Source of the DNA: CAZTPJ01 sp964614515
GTDB lineage: Bacteria > Planctomycetota > Phycisphaerae > Phycisphaerales > UBA1924
NCBI GenBank assembly: GCA_964614515.1
Contig: CAZTPJ010000022.1
Coordinates: 1 to 50,255, forward strand
Direction of reading: 5' to 3'
DNA length: 50,255 nucleotides
Shown: piece after piece, positions 7,493-16,673 of the stretch
How the letters are laid out: each line of letters begins with the position of its first letter
How positions within the stretch are numbered: the first letter of the stretch is position 1
Program-made: the position numbers and the translations under genes
Notes under the pieces: model-generated
What the model was told of the DNA's origin: nothing
Database searches by the model: none
What the model saw: the letters and a program-made list of their open reading frames with translations, nothing else

Positions 7493-8413
7493 ATGCTGCA
7501 GCCTCCGTCACAACCCGACCCTCAGGCTCGCCCGCGACCGCGTCCGCAGGCCAAGCCGCGTCGCGTCGTCGCCGGTGTGAAACTCGCGGATCCCGCCATC
7601 GCAGCCTCCCCATCCTGGCTCGTCCAGCGGTGGATGAAAATCGTCGACGCCGTCACGGAGTCCGACGCCCGCATCGAAGGGTTTGAGTACGCCCGACTCG
7701 GCCAGACGCGAAGGTTGGACATCGGGCTTGGCATGGCCACGGCCGTGGTGCAGGGACGATCCTCCACGCCGTATCAGACCATCCTTCGGTTCTCGGTTGT
7801 CAGGCCGGAGTTGTGGGATGCAGCCGAACGTGCGATGGCCGCGCAAGCAGGGCACGCGGCGCGCCTGATGACCGGCGAGGTCCACTCCGATCTTGAAGCG
7901 ATGCTTGCGCCGCTGGGGATCGATTTGATCCCGCCCGACGTGTCGTTCGTGCAGACGACGTGTTCATGCCGACGCCCGCCGCAGACGTGGTGCAAACACG
8001 CGTGCTGCGCGGCCTTCCTGCTCGCCGAGAAACTTGTTCGCGAGCCTCTCACAATCTTCGCGCTGCGCGGGCTCGCCGCCGAGGAACTGCTCGACAGGAT
8101 TCGACATCGCCGCTCGGCTTCCGCGTCCAACGGCCCGGCCGCGCCGATCCACATGCCACATGTCCCAGGCGTATCAGACCTCGTCCCCGAACCGCTGGAG
8201 TCCTGCGTCGATCGGTTCTGGACCGCGGAACTTGATGCCGCGGATCTGGATTTCGCCCCCGAACGGCCGGAGGTCAACCACCCGCTGCTTCGCCGGCTTG
8301 GCGCTTCTCCGTTTGAACGCGGGCGTTTTCCGCTGGTGGGCCTGCTTGCGACGTGCTATGAGGTCAACACTGAAGCGGCCATGCGAGATCGCGAGCCACC
8401 CGCGCCGGCCTGA
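7493..8413 (+). CDS. SWIM zinc-finger protein
   Basis: A 306-residue protein with a SWIM zinc finger of form CxC-x7-CxH: Cys157, Cys159, Cys167 and His169 in CSCRRPPQTWCKH, followed by the usual helix ACCAAFLLAEKLV. The N-terminal 35 residues are Pro/Arg-rich (MLQPPSQPDPQARPRPRP). SWIM domains bind DNA or proteins and are common in bacterial proteins encoded near SNF2 helicases or MoxR/VWA genes; none of these is in this window, so the gene looks orphaned. The ATG at 7493 lacks a clear ribosome site, and the open frame extends upstream across the dockerin relic to 7369, so the start is uncertain. Role unknown beyond nucleic-acid or protein binding. Confidence 0.75.
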   Translation: MLQPPSQPDPQARPRPRPQAKPRRVVAGVKLADPAIAASPSWLVQRWMKIVDAVTESDARIEGFEYARLGQTRRLDIGLGMATAVVQGRSSTPYQTILRFSVVRPELWDAAERAMAAQAGHAARLMTGEVHSDLEAMLAPLGIDLIPPDVSFVQTTCSCRRPPQTWCKHACCAAFLLAEKLVREPLTIFALRGLAAEELLDRIRHRRSASASNGPAAPIHMPHVPGVSDLVPEPLESCVDRFWTAELDAADLDFAPERPEVNHPLLRRLGASPFERGRFPLVGLLATCYEVNTEAAMRDREPPAPA

Positions 8414-8747
8414 AGTCCGCAGCGAGTCTCCGGGCGGGACGCGGTCAGGCCGTTTGGCGGCGGTCCACACCAAACATCCGACCAAAAAAAAGGATCGGGC
8501 CGGCCGCAACCCGCACAGCGATCACCGGATACAAGCCACGGCGGACTCTTCGGTTCTACGGATCAGGCTGTGCCCACAGCGCGGTGTGAACGTGACCGGT
8601 TGCGGGGGAGTCCGCAAGGCGATGCCCTGCGCCTGCGTGATGGCAGTCGAAGGCTCCGCTTTCCCGGCATACACATGCACCCGTGTGGGTCGCTCCACGC
8701 CATGCGTTCACGGCCGTCGGCGACCACGCAATCGGAGGAGTCAGGCG
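8414..8747 (+). other. gene-free stretch before the HAF-repeat gene
   Basis: No supported coding frame, terminator or clear promoter. It contains an A8 run near 8484 and, at its end, the GGAGGAG ribosome site (8733-8739) of the next gene. The sequence could hold a leader or a degraded gene; nothing specific is recognised. Confidence 0.3.
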
Positions 8748-9857
8748 ATGAGAGCAGTCTTGAATGCGGGTTGTCTTCTTGCGGCAGTCAGCACAGCCCA
8801 CGGCCAGTCCGAGTTTCGACTTCTTCCGCAGACGCTCTCAAAGGTGCGTCATGTTTCAGCGAACGGAGGCATCGTCGGCGGTGGGGTGGGGCGGCAATTC
8901 GAGGAAAGGCCCATGCTCTGGACCATGGGCCCCATCATCATTTCCACGCCCGTGAGCCTGCCCTTCGGCTTTGAAGAAGGCATCGTGGCGAGTCTCGCCG
9001 CCGACGGCCGCACCGCGCTCGTCAAGGCCTTTGATGGGCCAGGGACGGAGATTCCACATCGCTGGGTTCACGGTGGTGGGATCACGGCCTTGCCCATCCC
9101 CTCGGGATGGGACTTCACCCATGGTTATGCCATCACGCCGGATGGCGCATCGATCGTCGGCTCAACGCATGTCAGAACGGTCGGACAGCGCGCGGTGCGA
9201 TGGAACGGTGTCAATCCACCGGAAATCCTTCCCATGCCCGCAAACACCGCTTCGGCGATCGCTGTGACAACCGACGGCCGGGGCGCGGTCTACGGTGCCG
9301 CGTCGGAACACTCGCTGCCCCATCAGATCGTGCGCTGGCAGAACGGGCAGGTTGACGTGCTCGTGAGTTTTCCATTTCAGCAGTCGGTCGAGAGCACACC
9401 CGTGGCCGTGGACACACGCGGCCGGCGCATCGTTGGCATGACGCAGTCCTTTGCCTCGATGCAGGAGATCTCGCCGTGGATTCTTGAGAACGGCGTGGTC
9501 ACGCCGCTCCCATTTCCGCCGAACTCGATGGTTTCCGAGCCGACCGGCATGGACGGCCGCGGTCGCATGATCGTCGGCTGGTCTCAGAACTCGTCTTTCC
9601 AGAATTCGGGCTGGATCTGGACGGAGCGTCGCGGGCTTGTTGAAGCAACAGAGTTTCTGCGATCGCTCGGGGCGGACCCAACCGGGATCACGATCACGAC
9701 CGTTCTCGGGATCTCGAGTGACGGCCGGACGTTGATCGGCGGAGGCACCGTTTCGCCCGGCGTCACGCAAGGCTGGGTGGCGACGATTCCCTCGCCCGCG
9801 GCGGGCGCGGTGATGCTCGCGGGGTTTCTCGCGATCAGCGCTCGTCGGCGCGGATAG
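8748..9857 (+). CDS. secreted HAF-repeat protein with PEP-CTERM-like sorting tail
   Basis: A 369-residue protein. It has a short signal peptide (LNAGCLLAAVSTAHGQ, cleavage near residue 18), then a series of beta-repeats of about 45 residues built around phrases such as SANGGIVGGG, SLAADGRTALV, AITPDGASIVGS, AVTTDGRGAVYG, DGRGRMIVGWS and SSDGRTLIGGG, typical of extracellular HAF-type propeller repeats. The C-terminus is IPSPAAGAVMLAGFLAISA followed by RRRG: a Pro-rich motif, one hydrophobic helix and a basic end, as in PEP-CTERM proteins cut and anchored by an exosortase. No exosortase gene is in the window. The start is fixed by the GGAGGAG site 8 bases upstream and by the signal peptide. A single-gene unit; ligand unknown. 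Confidence 0.8.
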   Translation: MRAVLNAGCLLAAVSTAHGQSEFRLLPQTLSKVRHVSANGGIVGGGVGRQFEERPMLWTMGPIIISTPVSLPFGFEEGIVASLAADGRTALVKAFDGPGTEIPHRWVHGGGITALPIPSGWDFTHGYAITPDGASIVGSTHVRTVGQRAVRWNGVNPPEILPMPANTASAIAVTTDGRGAVYGAASEHSLPHQIVRWQNGQVDVLVSFPFQQSVESTPVAVDTRGRRIVGMTQSFASMQEISPWILENGVVTPLPFPPNSMVSEPTGMDGRGRMIVGWSQNSSFQNSGWIWTERRGLVEATEFLRSLGADPTGITITTVLGISSDGRTLIGGGTVSPGVTQGWVATIPSPAAGAVMLAGFLAISARRRG

Positions 9858-9976
9858 CCCGCGACGATCCGCCTATTAATTCACCGTGCAGCGCGTCACC
9901 CCCGCGCTGTGGGCTGCATCTCGCGGCCATCACACCCGCCAGCCGAGGGGGGCCAGGCTGACAACTGGAGATTCCC

Positions 9977-11092
9977 ATGTCCACGCCGCAATGGACCCGT
10001 GAAGCCCTGCTCTCGCGCCCCGTCGAACACATCGACATCACGGCCTTCGATGCACGTCCCATCATCGACGCGTATCGCGACATGGCCTTTTCCAGCCGTA
10101 CGCTCGCACAGGCCGCGGATATCTACTCGATGATGCTCGCGGATCGCGGGTGCGCGGTGATTCTGACGATGGCGGGTTCGCTGATCTCGGCCGGGCTGAA
10201 GCGGGCGCTGATCGCGCTGGTCGAGAACAACATGGTCGATGCGATTGTTTCGACGGGCGCGAACATCGTCGATCAGGACTTCTTTGAGGGGCTTGGCTTT
10301 CGCCACTACATCGCCCCCGGCAGCCCCGAGGCCCCGCCTGTGGATGATCGCACGCTGCGCGACTTGATGATCGACCGCATCTACGACACCTACATCGATG
10401 AGGAACAACTCCGCGCCTGCGATGAAGCGACCAAGCGCATCTTCGATTCGCTCGACCCCGGCGCGTGGTCATCCCGCGCCATCATCGACGAAATGGGCGC
10501 CTACCTCGCCAAGCACCATCCCGCCAACGAGTCACTCGTCCTCACGGCCCACCGCAAACGCGTGCCGATCTTCTGCCCGGCCTTCAGCGACTGCTCGGCC
10601 GGCTTTGGCATCGTGCTTCATCAGATCGAGCGTCGCCAGGCGGGACTGCCGTGCGTCACGTTTGACTCGGGCGCGGACTTCCGCGAATTGACCGAGATCA
10701 AACTCGCGAGCAAGGACACGGGCCTGCTCATGCTTGGCGGCGGCGTGCCCAAGAACTTCGCGCAGGACATCGTCGTCGCGGCCGAACTCCTCGCCGAACG
10801 CAGCACCGGCAAGGGGGGGGCGGATCTGCGGGCCGAGGATGCCGTGACCATGCACAAGTATGCCGTGCAGATCACCGTCGCCGACAGCCGCGACGGGGCG
10901 CTCTCCGGCTCGACGCTCCGCGAAGCGTGCTCATGGGGCAAGGTGGATGTGGTCCACGAGCAGATGGTGTATGGCGAGATCAGTTCCCTTTTGCCGATCC
11001 TCGCCAGCGATGCGTTTCATCGAGGCCAATGGAAACACCGAAGTGCTCGCCGGTTTGCGGACCTGTTTACCGGGGAGCCAGCCAGGGTTTAG
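9977..11092 (+). CDS. deoxyhypusine synthase-family protein (bacterial DHS-like, probable polyamine enzyme)
   Basis: A 371-residue protein of the size of eukaryotic deoxyhypusine synthase (369). It carries the NAD-binding and active-site segments of the family: STGANIVDQDFFEGLG (about 92-107), PIFCPAFSDCSAGFGI (197-212), DFRELTEIK, LMLGGGVPKNF (251-261), and CSWGKVDV, in which Lys322 aligns with the catalytic lysine (Lys329 in the human enzyme) that carries the aminobutyl group. The histidine following the human VKHH motif is Asn here. Most bacteria have no eIF5A, so bacterial homologues are thought to make homospermidine or related polyamines, which is inference here. A GGAG ribosome site precedes the ATG. 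A G8 run at 10814 is in frame. An agmatinase-family gene lies 9 kb away. Confidence 0.85.
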   Translation: MSTPQWTREALLSRPVEHIDITAFDARPIIDAYRDMAFSSRTLAQAADIYSMMLADRGCAVILTMAGSLISAGLKRALIALVENNMVDAIVSTGANIVDQDFFEGLGFRHYIAPGSPEAPPVDDRTLRDLMIDRIYDTYIDEEQLRACDEATKRIFDSLDPGAWSSRAIIDEMGAYLAKHHPANESLVLTAHRKRVPIFCPAFSDCSAGFGIVLHQIERRQAGLPCVTFDSGADFRELTEIKLASKDTGLLMLGGGVPKNFAQDIVVAAELLAERSTGKGGADLRAEDAVTMHKYAVQITVADSRDGALSGSTLREACSWGKVDVVHEQMVYGEISSLLPILASDAFHRGQWKHRSARRFADLFTGEPARV

Positions 11093-11138
11093 GTCGCTGG
11101 GGTTCTTACCCTATCATGCAATACCGGAACCAACGGGC

Positions 11139-11167
11139 TTGACACGCGAATAGCGTTTCGGTAAGGT
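11139..11167 (+). promoter_or_regulatory. sigma-70-type promoter without an adjacent gene
   Basis: A consensus TTGACA (11139-11144), a 17-base spacer and TAAGGT (11162-11167). The expected start is near 11174, yet the nearest gene begins at 11596. It lies 47 bases after the DHS-like gene and could drive a small RNA or a long leader of the prepilin-like gene. Confidence 0.55.
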
Positions 11168-11467
11168 ATCGCATCGCGATTGCGATCTGGTGAGTCAAGT
11201 GTTCGTTCGCGGGAGCCATTGCCATACGTTCTCATAGGCGGTTTGACGGCCGCCAAAACTGATCTGCCCCGCGCGGATCCACGACGCTCACCGACAACCT
11301 GAAGACCTTTTCGCCCGCCAAGGCCGGTCATTCGATGTGACCGACGGCAGGGGCGTCGCGAACAGGTCCGCGTCGGATTGTCGTCGTAGGCGAACTCCGG
11401 GCAAGGCGTCCCGGGCCACCTCTTCGCTCATGCGAACGGGGTGGGTAGGCGGCCGTCACATTTCACC

Positions 11468-11496
11468 TTGACAACGCAACTGTGATATGGGATGAT
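11468..11496 (+). promoter_or_regulatory. promoter of the prepilin-like gene
   Basis: TTGACA (11468-11473), 17 bases, GATGAT (11491-11496). The expected start near 11503 gives a leader of about 93 bases before the ATG at 11596. Confidence 0.55.
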
Positions 11497-11595
11497 CCGC
11501 CCTGTTCGTCAGGGATCTCGCGGTCACATCGAACCACCGTGACGGCCCGGCCTCGCCCGGTCACCGTCGAATCATTCGCACGATTGGAGAAAACA

Positions 11596-12552
<957 letters not shown>

Positions 12553-12596
12553 TGGACACAACTACAACTCGCAAGTGTGCGTAACACAGTACACAG

Positions 12597-12624
12597 ACGC
12601 CCGGCAGCACCCGCTGCCGGGCGT
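12597..12624 (+). terminator. intrinsic terminator of the prepilin-like gene
   Basis: A 12-bp perfect stem (ACGCCCGGCAGC and its complement) with an ACCC loop, followed by TCTTCTTTCT. It lies 44 bases after the stop codon. Confidence 0.85.
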
Positions 12625-12644
12625 TCTTCTTTCTACGAAATTCC

Positions 12645-12769
12645 GGGTGCCATGGCTTCGGCGCAGCCGTAGCCATGCGGAGGTGAAGTGTCTCCATCAC
12701 GCGGATAGGTTCATCGAGACCCTCGCGCCGTTCGTCATGGTCACGCCTGTAGGCGAGACCATGCCACCC
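12645..12769. repeat. two copies of the GTGGCA-type palindromic repeat
   Basis: Two imperfect palindromes, 12645-12678 (GTGCCATGGCTTCGGCG and its partner) and 12736-12769 (reverse strand GGTGGCATGGTCTCGCC and partner). They belong to the same family as the copies at 22185-22345, 42064-42150, 46629-46655, 47569-47596 and 47612-47639: a GTGGCA start, then a GC-rich inverted repeat of 8-12 bp. They lie between converging genes and may act as extra terminators. Confidence 0.5.
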
Positions 12770-12800
12770 GCACATGGTGACGATTTCACGATCGCTTCAC

Positions 12801-14354
12801 CTACCGCGCGTTCTCATGCAGGAACCCGCGGACCACGGTCATCACCAGGATCCGCAGGTCGAGCCAGAGGGACCAGTTGCGCACATAGAAAAGGTCATAC
12901 TTCAGGCGGCGGCGCAGGCTGGTGTTGCCGCGGAGGCCGTTGACCTGTGCCCAGCCGGTCATGCCTGCCTTGACATGCTGGCGCAGCATGTACCCGCGCC
13001 AATCTTCGCGGAAGCGTTCGATGAGTTCGGGTCGTTCCGGGCGCGGCCCGACGAGCGACATCTCGCCGCTGAGGACATTGAGCAGTTGGGGGAGTTCATC
13101 GAGGCTTGTGCGTCGGAGCAGTCGGCCGATGCGCGTGATGCGCGGGTCATCCGGCCGCGTCCACTCCGTCGGCACCTCAATCGTGCCATCTTCTTCGGCT
13201 GACTCTTCATCGACATCGAGGTGTTGCACGGCCGCGGCGGCATCAGCGCCCTCGCCGGCTTCATCTTCAACCTGTTGCATGGTTCGGAACTTGTAGATGT
13301 TGAAGACCTCGCCGTTGAGGCTCACCCGGGGCTGTTTGAAGATGACTGGTCCGGGGCCTGACAATCGCACGGCCACGGCCGCGGCGATCATCACCGGACT
13401 GAACAGCACGAGCGCGACGGCCGCACCGCAGATATCGACCGCGCGTTTGGTCATGCCGCCGACGCCGTGGAGCGGGCTTTCGCGATAACTCAGGATCGGC
13501 ATGCCGTCGAGTTCGCTCATGACCATGCTCTGCGGCAGATATCGCGGGTTGACATCGGGCACGATGCGGACATCAACGGCGAACCGCTCGAGGCGCTGGA
13601 GCAGGCCGGGGACCAGGGCGCTCATGGCCGTGGGGATTGCGATGTACACCGCGTCAACTTTGCATCGTTCGAGCGTATGTTCGAGGTCTCGCAGGCCGCC
13701 GAGCACGGGGCGTTCGAGGACTTCCGTGCGTGTGTTTTCCTCTTCGTGGCTGATGAAGTAGCAGACGTTCAGGCCTGTCCATGAGTTTCGGTCGATGGTC
13801 TGGCATGCGATGCGTCCGATGCGTCCGACGCCGATGATGGCGACATGCCGCAGGTTCTTGCCGCGCGCCCGCAGATGTCGAAGCACAAGTCGCACACCCG
13901 TGCGATGAAGAATCAGAAAACTCGGCAGGAACCCGGCCAGGGCGGCCAGTTGCACGCGATTGGCGTCCAGTTGTGTGCCCCAGAGACTGAGCGATCCCAT
14001 CCAACTCTCATGCCCGATCGCCTGATTCCCGACCGCCCACAACACGACGACCATCGCGGCAAGCGAGACCACCGACGCCTGAAGAATCTGACCATACTCG
14101 GACCACAGCGAGCGATCTCGCTTCGGGCGATACATCTTGAACGCCCACAGGGCATACACCGTCAACGGCGCCGCAAACAGGATCAGCGGCTCCTTGAAAT
14201 ATGTCTCCCAGTGTTCCGGCCAGAACGGCCAGCCATCCGGCAGCGGAATCAGCACCTTGCGCACCAACCACGCCGCGAACGCCGCGCACGCGACGCACAA
14301 CGCATCACTCCCCGCCAAGAGCGCCACAAACAGTTGGTGCTTCTGTTTGACCAA
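12801..14354 (-). CDS. polyprenyl glycosylphosphotransferase (exopolysaccharide initiating transferase)
   Basis: A 517-residue protein that transfers a sugar phosphate to undecaprenyl phosphate, the first step of exopolysaccharide or surface glycan assembly. It has the usual order: four N-terminal membrane segments (about residues 8-160), a Rossmann-like domain (HVAIIGVGRIGRIACQTI, about 172), a fifth membrane segment (RAVDICGAAVALVLFSPVMI, about 310) and the bacterial sugar transferase domain (FKQPRVSLNGEVFNIYKFRT, RTSLDELPQLLNVLSGEMSL, VGPRPERPEL, KAGMTGWAQVNGLRG). Residues 360-400, between KFRTM and DDPR, form an acidic insertion about 25 residues longer than in WcaJ-type enzymes. It starts with TTG, 7 bases after GAGG. 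No other polysaccharide gene is adjacent; it is followed by nothing on its strand. Confidence 0.92.
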   Translation of the reverse strand: MVKQKHQLFVALLAGSDALCVACAAFAAWLVRKVLIPLPDGWPFWPEHWETYFKEPLILFAAPLTVYALWAFKMYRPKRDRSLWSEYGQILQASVVSLAAMVVVLWAVGNQAIGHESWMGSLSLWGTQLDANRVQLAALAGFLPSFLILHRTGVRLVLRHLRARGKNLRHVAIIGVGRIGRIACQTIDRNSWTGLNVCYFISHEEENTRTEVLERPVLGGLRDLEHTLERCKVDAVYIAIPTAMSALVPGLLQRLERFAVDVRIVPDVNPRYLPQSMVMSELDGMPILSYRESPLHGVGGMTKRAVDICGAAVALVLFSPVMIAAAVAVRLSGPGPVIFKQPRVSLNGEVFNIYKFRTMQQVEDEAGEGADAAAAVQHLDVDEESAEEDGTIEVPTEWTRPDDPRITRIGRLLRRTSLDELPQLLNVLSGEMSLVGPRPERPELIERFREDWRGYMLRQHVKAGMTGWAQVNGLRGNTSLRRRLKYDLFYVRNWSLWLDLRILVMTVVRGFLHENAR

Positions 14355-14413
14355 GCAGGTACCTCGGTTTCTCCGTTCCGTCTTCCATCATCGGCTCGCA
14401 CGCTCGAGATGGA

Positions 14414-15412
14414 TCAACCCGGCCACTCAGGCCCGATCCGCGGACGCGAACCCAGCGACGCCATTCGCTCCAGCGCGGCTCGGTCTGCGTCGTCAAGTAT
14501 ACGGCCGTCGGGCGTGATAATGCGCGTTACGGCGTGCAAATCTCCCTTCGCACCCGCCGCCGACGTGATCCCGCATCCACGAAGTCGCAGCGTCTTTCCG
14601 CTTGGCGTGCCCGGTGGAATCGACAACTCCACCGTGCCGGTTAGTGTGGGCACACGAACTCGTGCGCCCAGCGTTGCCTCCGCGATCGTCAGCGGCAGAT
14701 CAAGATACAAGTCGAGTCCCCGTCCATCCGACGCAAGGCCCCGACGAAACAGCGGATGCCTGCCGACTCGCACGGTCAGCACAAGATCCCCGGCCGTGGA
14801 CCCCGTGCCACGGCCCGCGCCCTTGACCCGAATCTGCGAACCATCTTCGACTCCCGCGGGCACGGCCACGTCGATCGTTCGCGTCGAGTCGCCCTCGCGA
14901 AGGCGGACTTGTTCGGTTCCACCCTTTGCGGCGGTGATGAAGGAGATTTCAAGTTCCGCCTGCACATCTCGGGCGTGTGCGGCGCGTTGGCCGCGTCGCG
15001 TGTCTCGTTTCGCGCGGTTCATTGCGTCGGCGAAGGCGTCATCGCGCGCCCCTCCGCGCCCGCTGAAGAACGACTCGAACATCGAGCCGAGGTCGTCAAC
15101 GTCAAAATCAGTTCGGCCCCCCCCGGGTGTGCCGACCCCGCGCCATGAATAGTGGCCGCGACTCCCGCCCCCCCCCGGCGCGGCCGACGCCGGCGCCCCG
15201 GCCCGACCATACCGGTCATACGCCTTGCGCCGCCCCGCATCCGACAGCGTGTCGTAGGCCTCCTGAACTTCGTTGAATTTCGCGGCCGCGTCCGGGGCTT
15301 TGTTGACATCGGGATGCAGTTTTCGCGCGAGTTTGCGATAGGCCGCGCGGATTTCGTCCTCCGTCGCGGTCTTGGAAACGCCGAGGATGTCGTAGAAACT
15401 TCGCTCTGCCAC
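14414..15412 (-). CDS. DnaJ-class co-chaperone (J domain + C-terminal substrate domains, no zinc domain)
   Basis: A 332-residue type-B Hsp40. The J domain is residues 1-70 (AERSFYDILGVSKTATEDE, the HPD signature in LARKLHPDVNKAP, then FNEVQEAYDTLSDAGRRKAY). A Gly-rich linker follows (about 75-125). The paired beta-domains that bind substrate cover about 150-310 (ITAAKGGTEQVRLREG, VAVPAGVEDGSQIRVKGAG, IPPGTPSGKTLRLRGCG). No CxxCxGxG zinc repeats are present, so it is CbpA-like and not classical DnaJ. It stimulates the ATPase of DnaK; neither dnaK nor grpE is nearby. The GTG at 15412 is chosen because the family starts just before xERxxYDILG; a GTG at 15472 would overlap gpsA by 29 bases. Confidence 0.9.
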   Translation of the reverse strand: MAERSFYDILGVSKTATEDEIRAAYRKLARKLHPDVNKAPDAAAKFNEVQEAYDTLSDAGRRKAYDRYGRAGAPASAAPGGGGSRGHYSWRGVGTPGGGRTDFDVDDLGSMFESFFSGRGGARDDAFADAMNRAKRDTRRGQRAAHARDVQAELEISFITAAKGGTEQVRLREGDSTRTIDVAVPAGVEDGSQIRVKGAGRGTGSTAGDLVLTVRVGRHPLFRRGLASDGRGLDLYLDLPLTIAEATLGARVRVPTLTGTVELSIPPGTPSGKTLRLRGCGITSAAGAKGDLHAVTRIITPDGRILDDADRAALERMASLGSRPRIGPEWPG

Positions 15413-15443
15413 GAGCCATCGTATGTCGCTTGCGGCGGTTTGA

Positions 15444-16517
15444 TTAGCCCACACGCTCGCTCTTGAGTTCACGACGCATCAGGCCCGAGATCGCCTCCAG
15501 CGGGTCAAGACTCTCGAAGAGCACGGCATGCACGGCCGCGGTGATCGGCATCTCCACCCGATACCGCGTCGCGAGATCCAGCACCGAGCGAGTCGTCGCG
15601 ACACCTTCAACCACCGAGGGCGTCCGCGCGAGATAGTCCCGTAGCGGCTCGCCCCGTCCGAGGGCCTCACCACACGATCGGTTGCGCCCTTCCGGGCTGA
15701 AACACGACGTGGCGAGGTCGCCGACGCCCGCGATGCCGAAGAAGGTCTCCGGGCTGGCGCCAAGCGCGGCCCCCAGCCGGGCGATTTCGGCCAAGCCTCG
15801 CGCCAGCAGCGCTGACTTGGCATTAAACCCAGCGTTGAGGCCGTCGAGAATGCCCGCGGCGATGGCGATGATGTTCTTCGTCGCGCCGGCGATCTCAACG
15901 CCCAGCATGTCCTGATGCGTGTAGACGCGCAGCCAACTCGTTGCGAAGAGTTCCTGGATGCGCAAGGCGAATCGCGGCATCTCGCTCGCCGCGACCATCG
16001 TGGCTGGCAGGCAACGCGCCAGTTCCGCCGCGATCGTGGGGCCGGAGAGCACGCCGATGTCACGCGGCCGTCCATCGGGGTCATCACTCAGAACTTCGCT
16101 GATGACCTGTGTGGGACGCAAGAGCGTGTCGTTTTCGACGCCCTTGGCGACTGAAACGATGCCGGCGTTGGCGGGCGTCTTGGCCGCGAGGCGCTCCCAC
16201 GCGCTTCGGATGAACTGCACGGGTATCGCCGACACGATCACATCCGCCTCAGCCAGCGCCTCCGCATCGGACAGCGCGACGCGGACATCTTCGTGAAGAA
16301 CGAAGCCCGGCAAACGGGGGGAAACACGGGTCTGCGAGAGCCGTCCGGCCTCGTCGGCGTTGTGGCCCCACACCTGCACGTTGTTTCGCGACGGGGACTG
16401 ACGGTCGGCGGCCGCCAGAACATTGGCGCAGACCAATCCCATCTGTCCAATCCCCAGGATCGTGACCGTGGGAGCGGTTCGACGGGCCTTGCCCCGGGAT
16501 ACGGCCGGCTTGCTCAT
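15444..16517 (-). CDS. gpsA: glycerol-3-phosphate dehydrogenase [NAD(P)+]
   Basis: A 357-residue protein that reduces dihydroxyacetone phosphate to sn-glycerol-3-phosphate for phospholipid synthesis in the cytoplasm. The N-terminal Rossmann motif is VTILGIGQMGLVCANVLA, with GIGQMG in place of the usual GxGxxG with Ala. Then come SAIPVQFIRS, SVAKGVENDT, VLSGPTIAAELA and the helical domain with the catalytic lysine segment IAGATKNIIAIAAGILDGL and GLAEIARLGAALGA, followed by the GVGDLATSCFSPEGRNR substrate loop. The ATG at 16517 is preferred to a TTG at 16559, which adds only a non-conserved tail. It is the first gene of a short minus-strand unit with the DnaJ-like gene, 31 bases apart. Confidence 0.94.
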   Translation of the reverse strand: MSKPAVSRGKARRTAPTVTILGIGQMGLVCANVLAAADRQSPSRNNVQVWGHNADEAGRLSQTRVSPRLPGFVLHEDVRVALSDAEALAEADVIVSAIPVQFIRSAWERLAAKTPANAGIVSVAKGVENDTLLRPTQVISEVLSDDPDGRPRDIGVLSGPTIAAELARCLPATMVAASEMPRFALRIQELFATSWLRVYTHQDMLGVEIAGATKNIIAIAAGILDGLNAGFNAKSALLARGLAEIARLGAALGASPETFFGIAGVGDLATSCFSPEGRNRSCGEALGRGEPLRDYLARTPSVVEGVATTRSVLDLATRYRVEMPITAAVHAVLFESLDPLEAISGLMRRELKSERVG

Positions 16518-16673
16518 GGCCACGCATCGTAACCGCACGCGATCGTTTCCGTCGAACAATCCCGAACCCGCCGGTCGGCAGTGGCGTAAGCCTCCATGTG
16601 GCCCGCCGCCCGGGGGGTCGTTATGCGCTTGCGTATCATGCCGGGCTGATCCTGGAACGACTCGGAGACCCGT

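Larger units (their letters stand above)
11093..11595 (+). other. gene-free 500-bp stretch with two promoters
   Basis: No convincing coding frame on either strand. It holds two sigma-70-type promoters (listed separately), one about 430 bases and one about 100 bases before the prepilin-like gene. Between them are modest hairpins, such as GGCGG/CCGCC near 11237 and CCGGG/CCCGG near 11397. The upstream promoter may make a non-coding RNA or a long leader. Nothing matches a known RNA family by eye. Confidence 0.4.

Noticed and set aside
8034..8747. N-terminal extension of the HAF-repeat gene, in frame back to 8034
   Set aside because: The upstream part runs through the SWIM gene in another frame; the signal peptide and GGAGGAG fix the start at 8748.
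10814..10821. G8 run in the DHS-like gene as a possible frameshift site
   Set aside because: The frame is intact across it and the protein matches DHS on both sides, so it is not a visible disruption.
11089..11331. 80-codon minus-strand ORF in the gap before the prepilin-like gene
   Set aside because: No ribosome site, no domain, and it starts on the far side of a plus-strand promoter.
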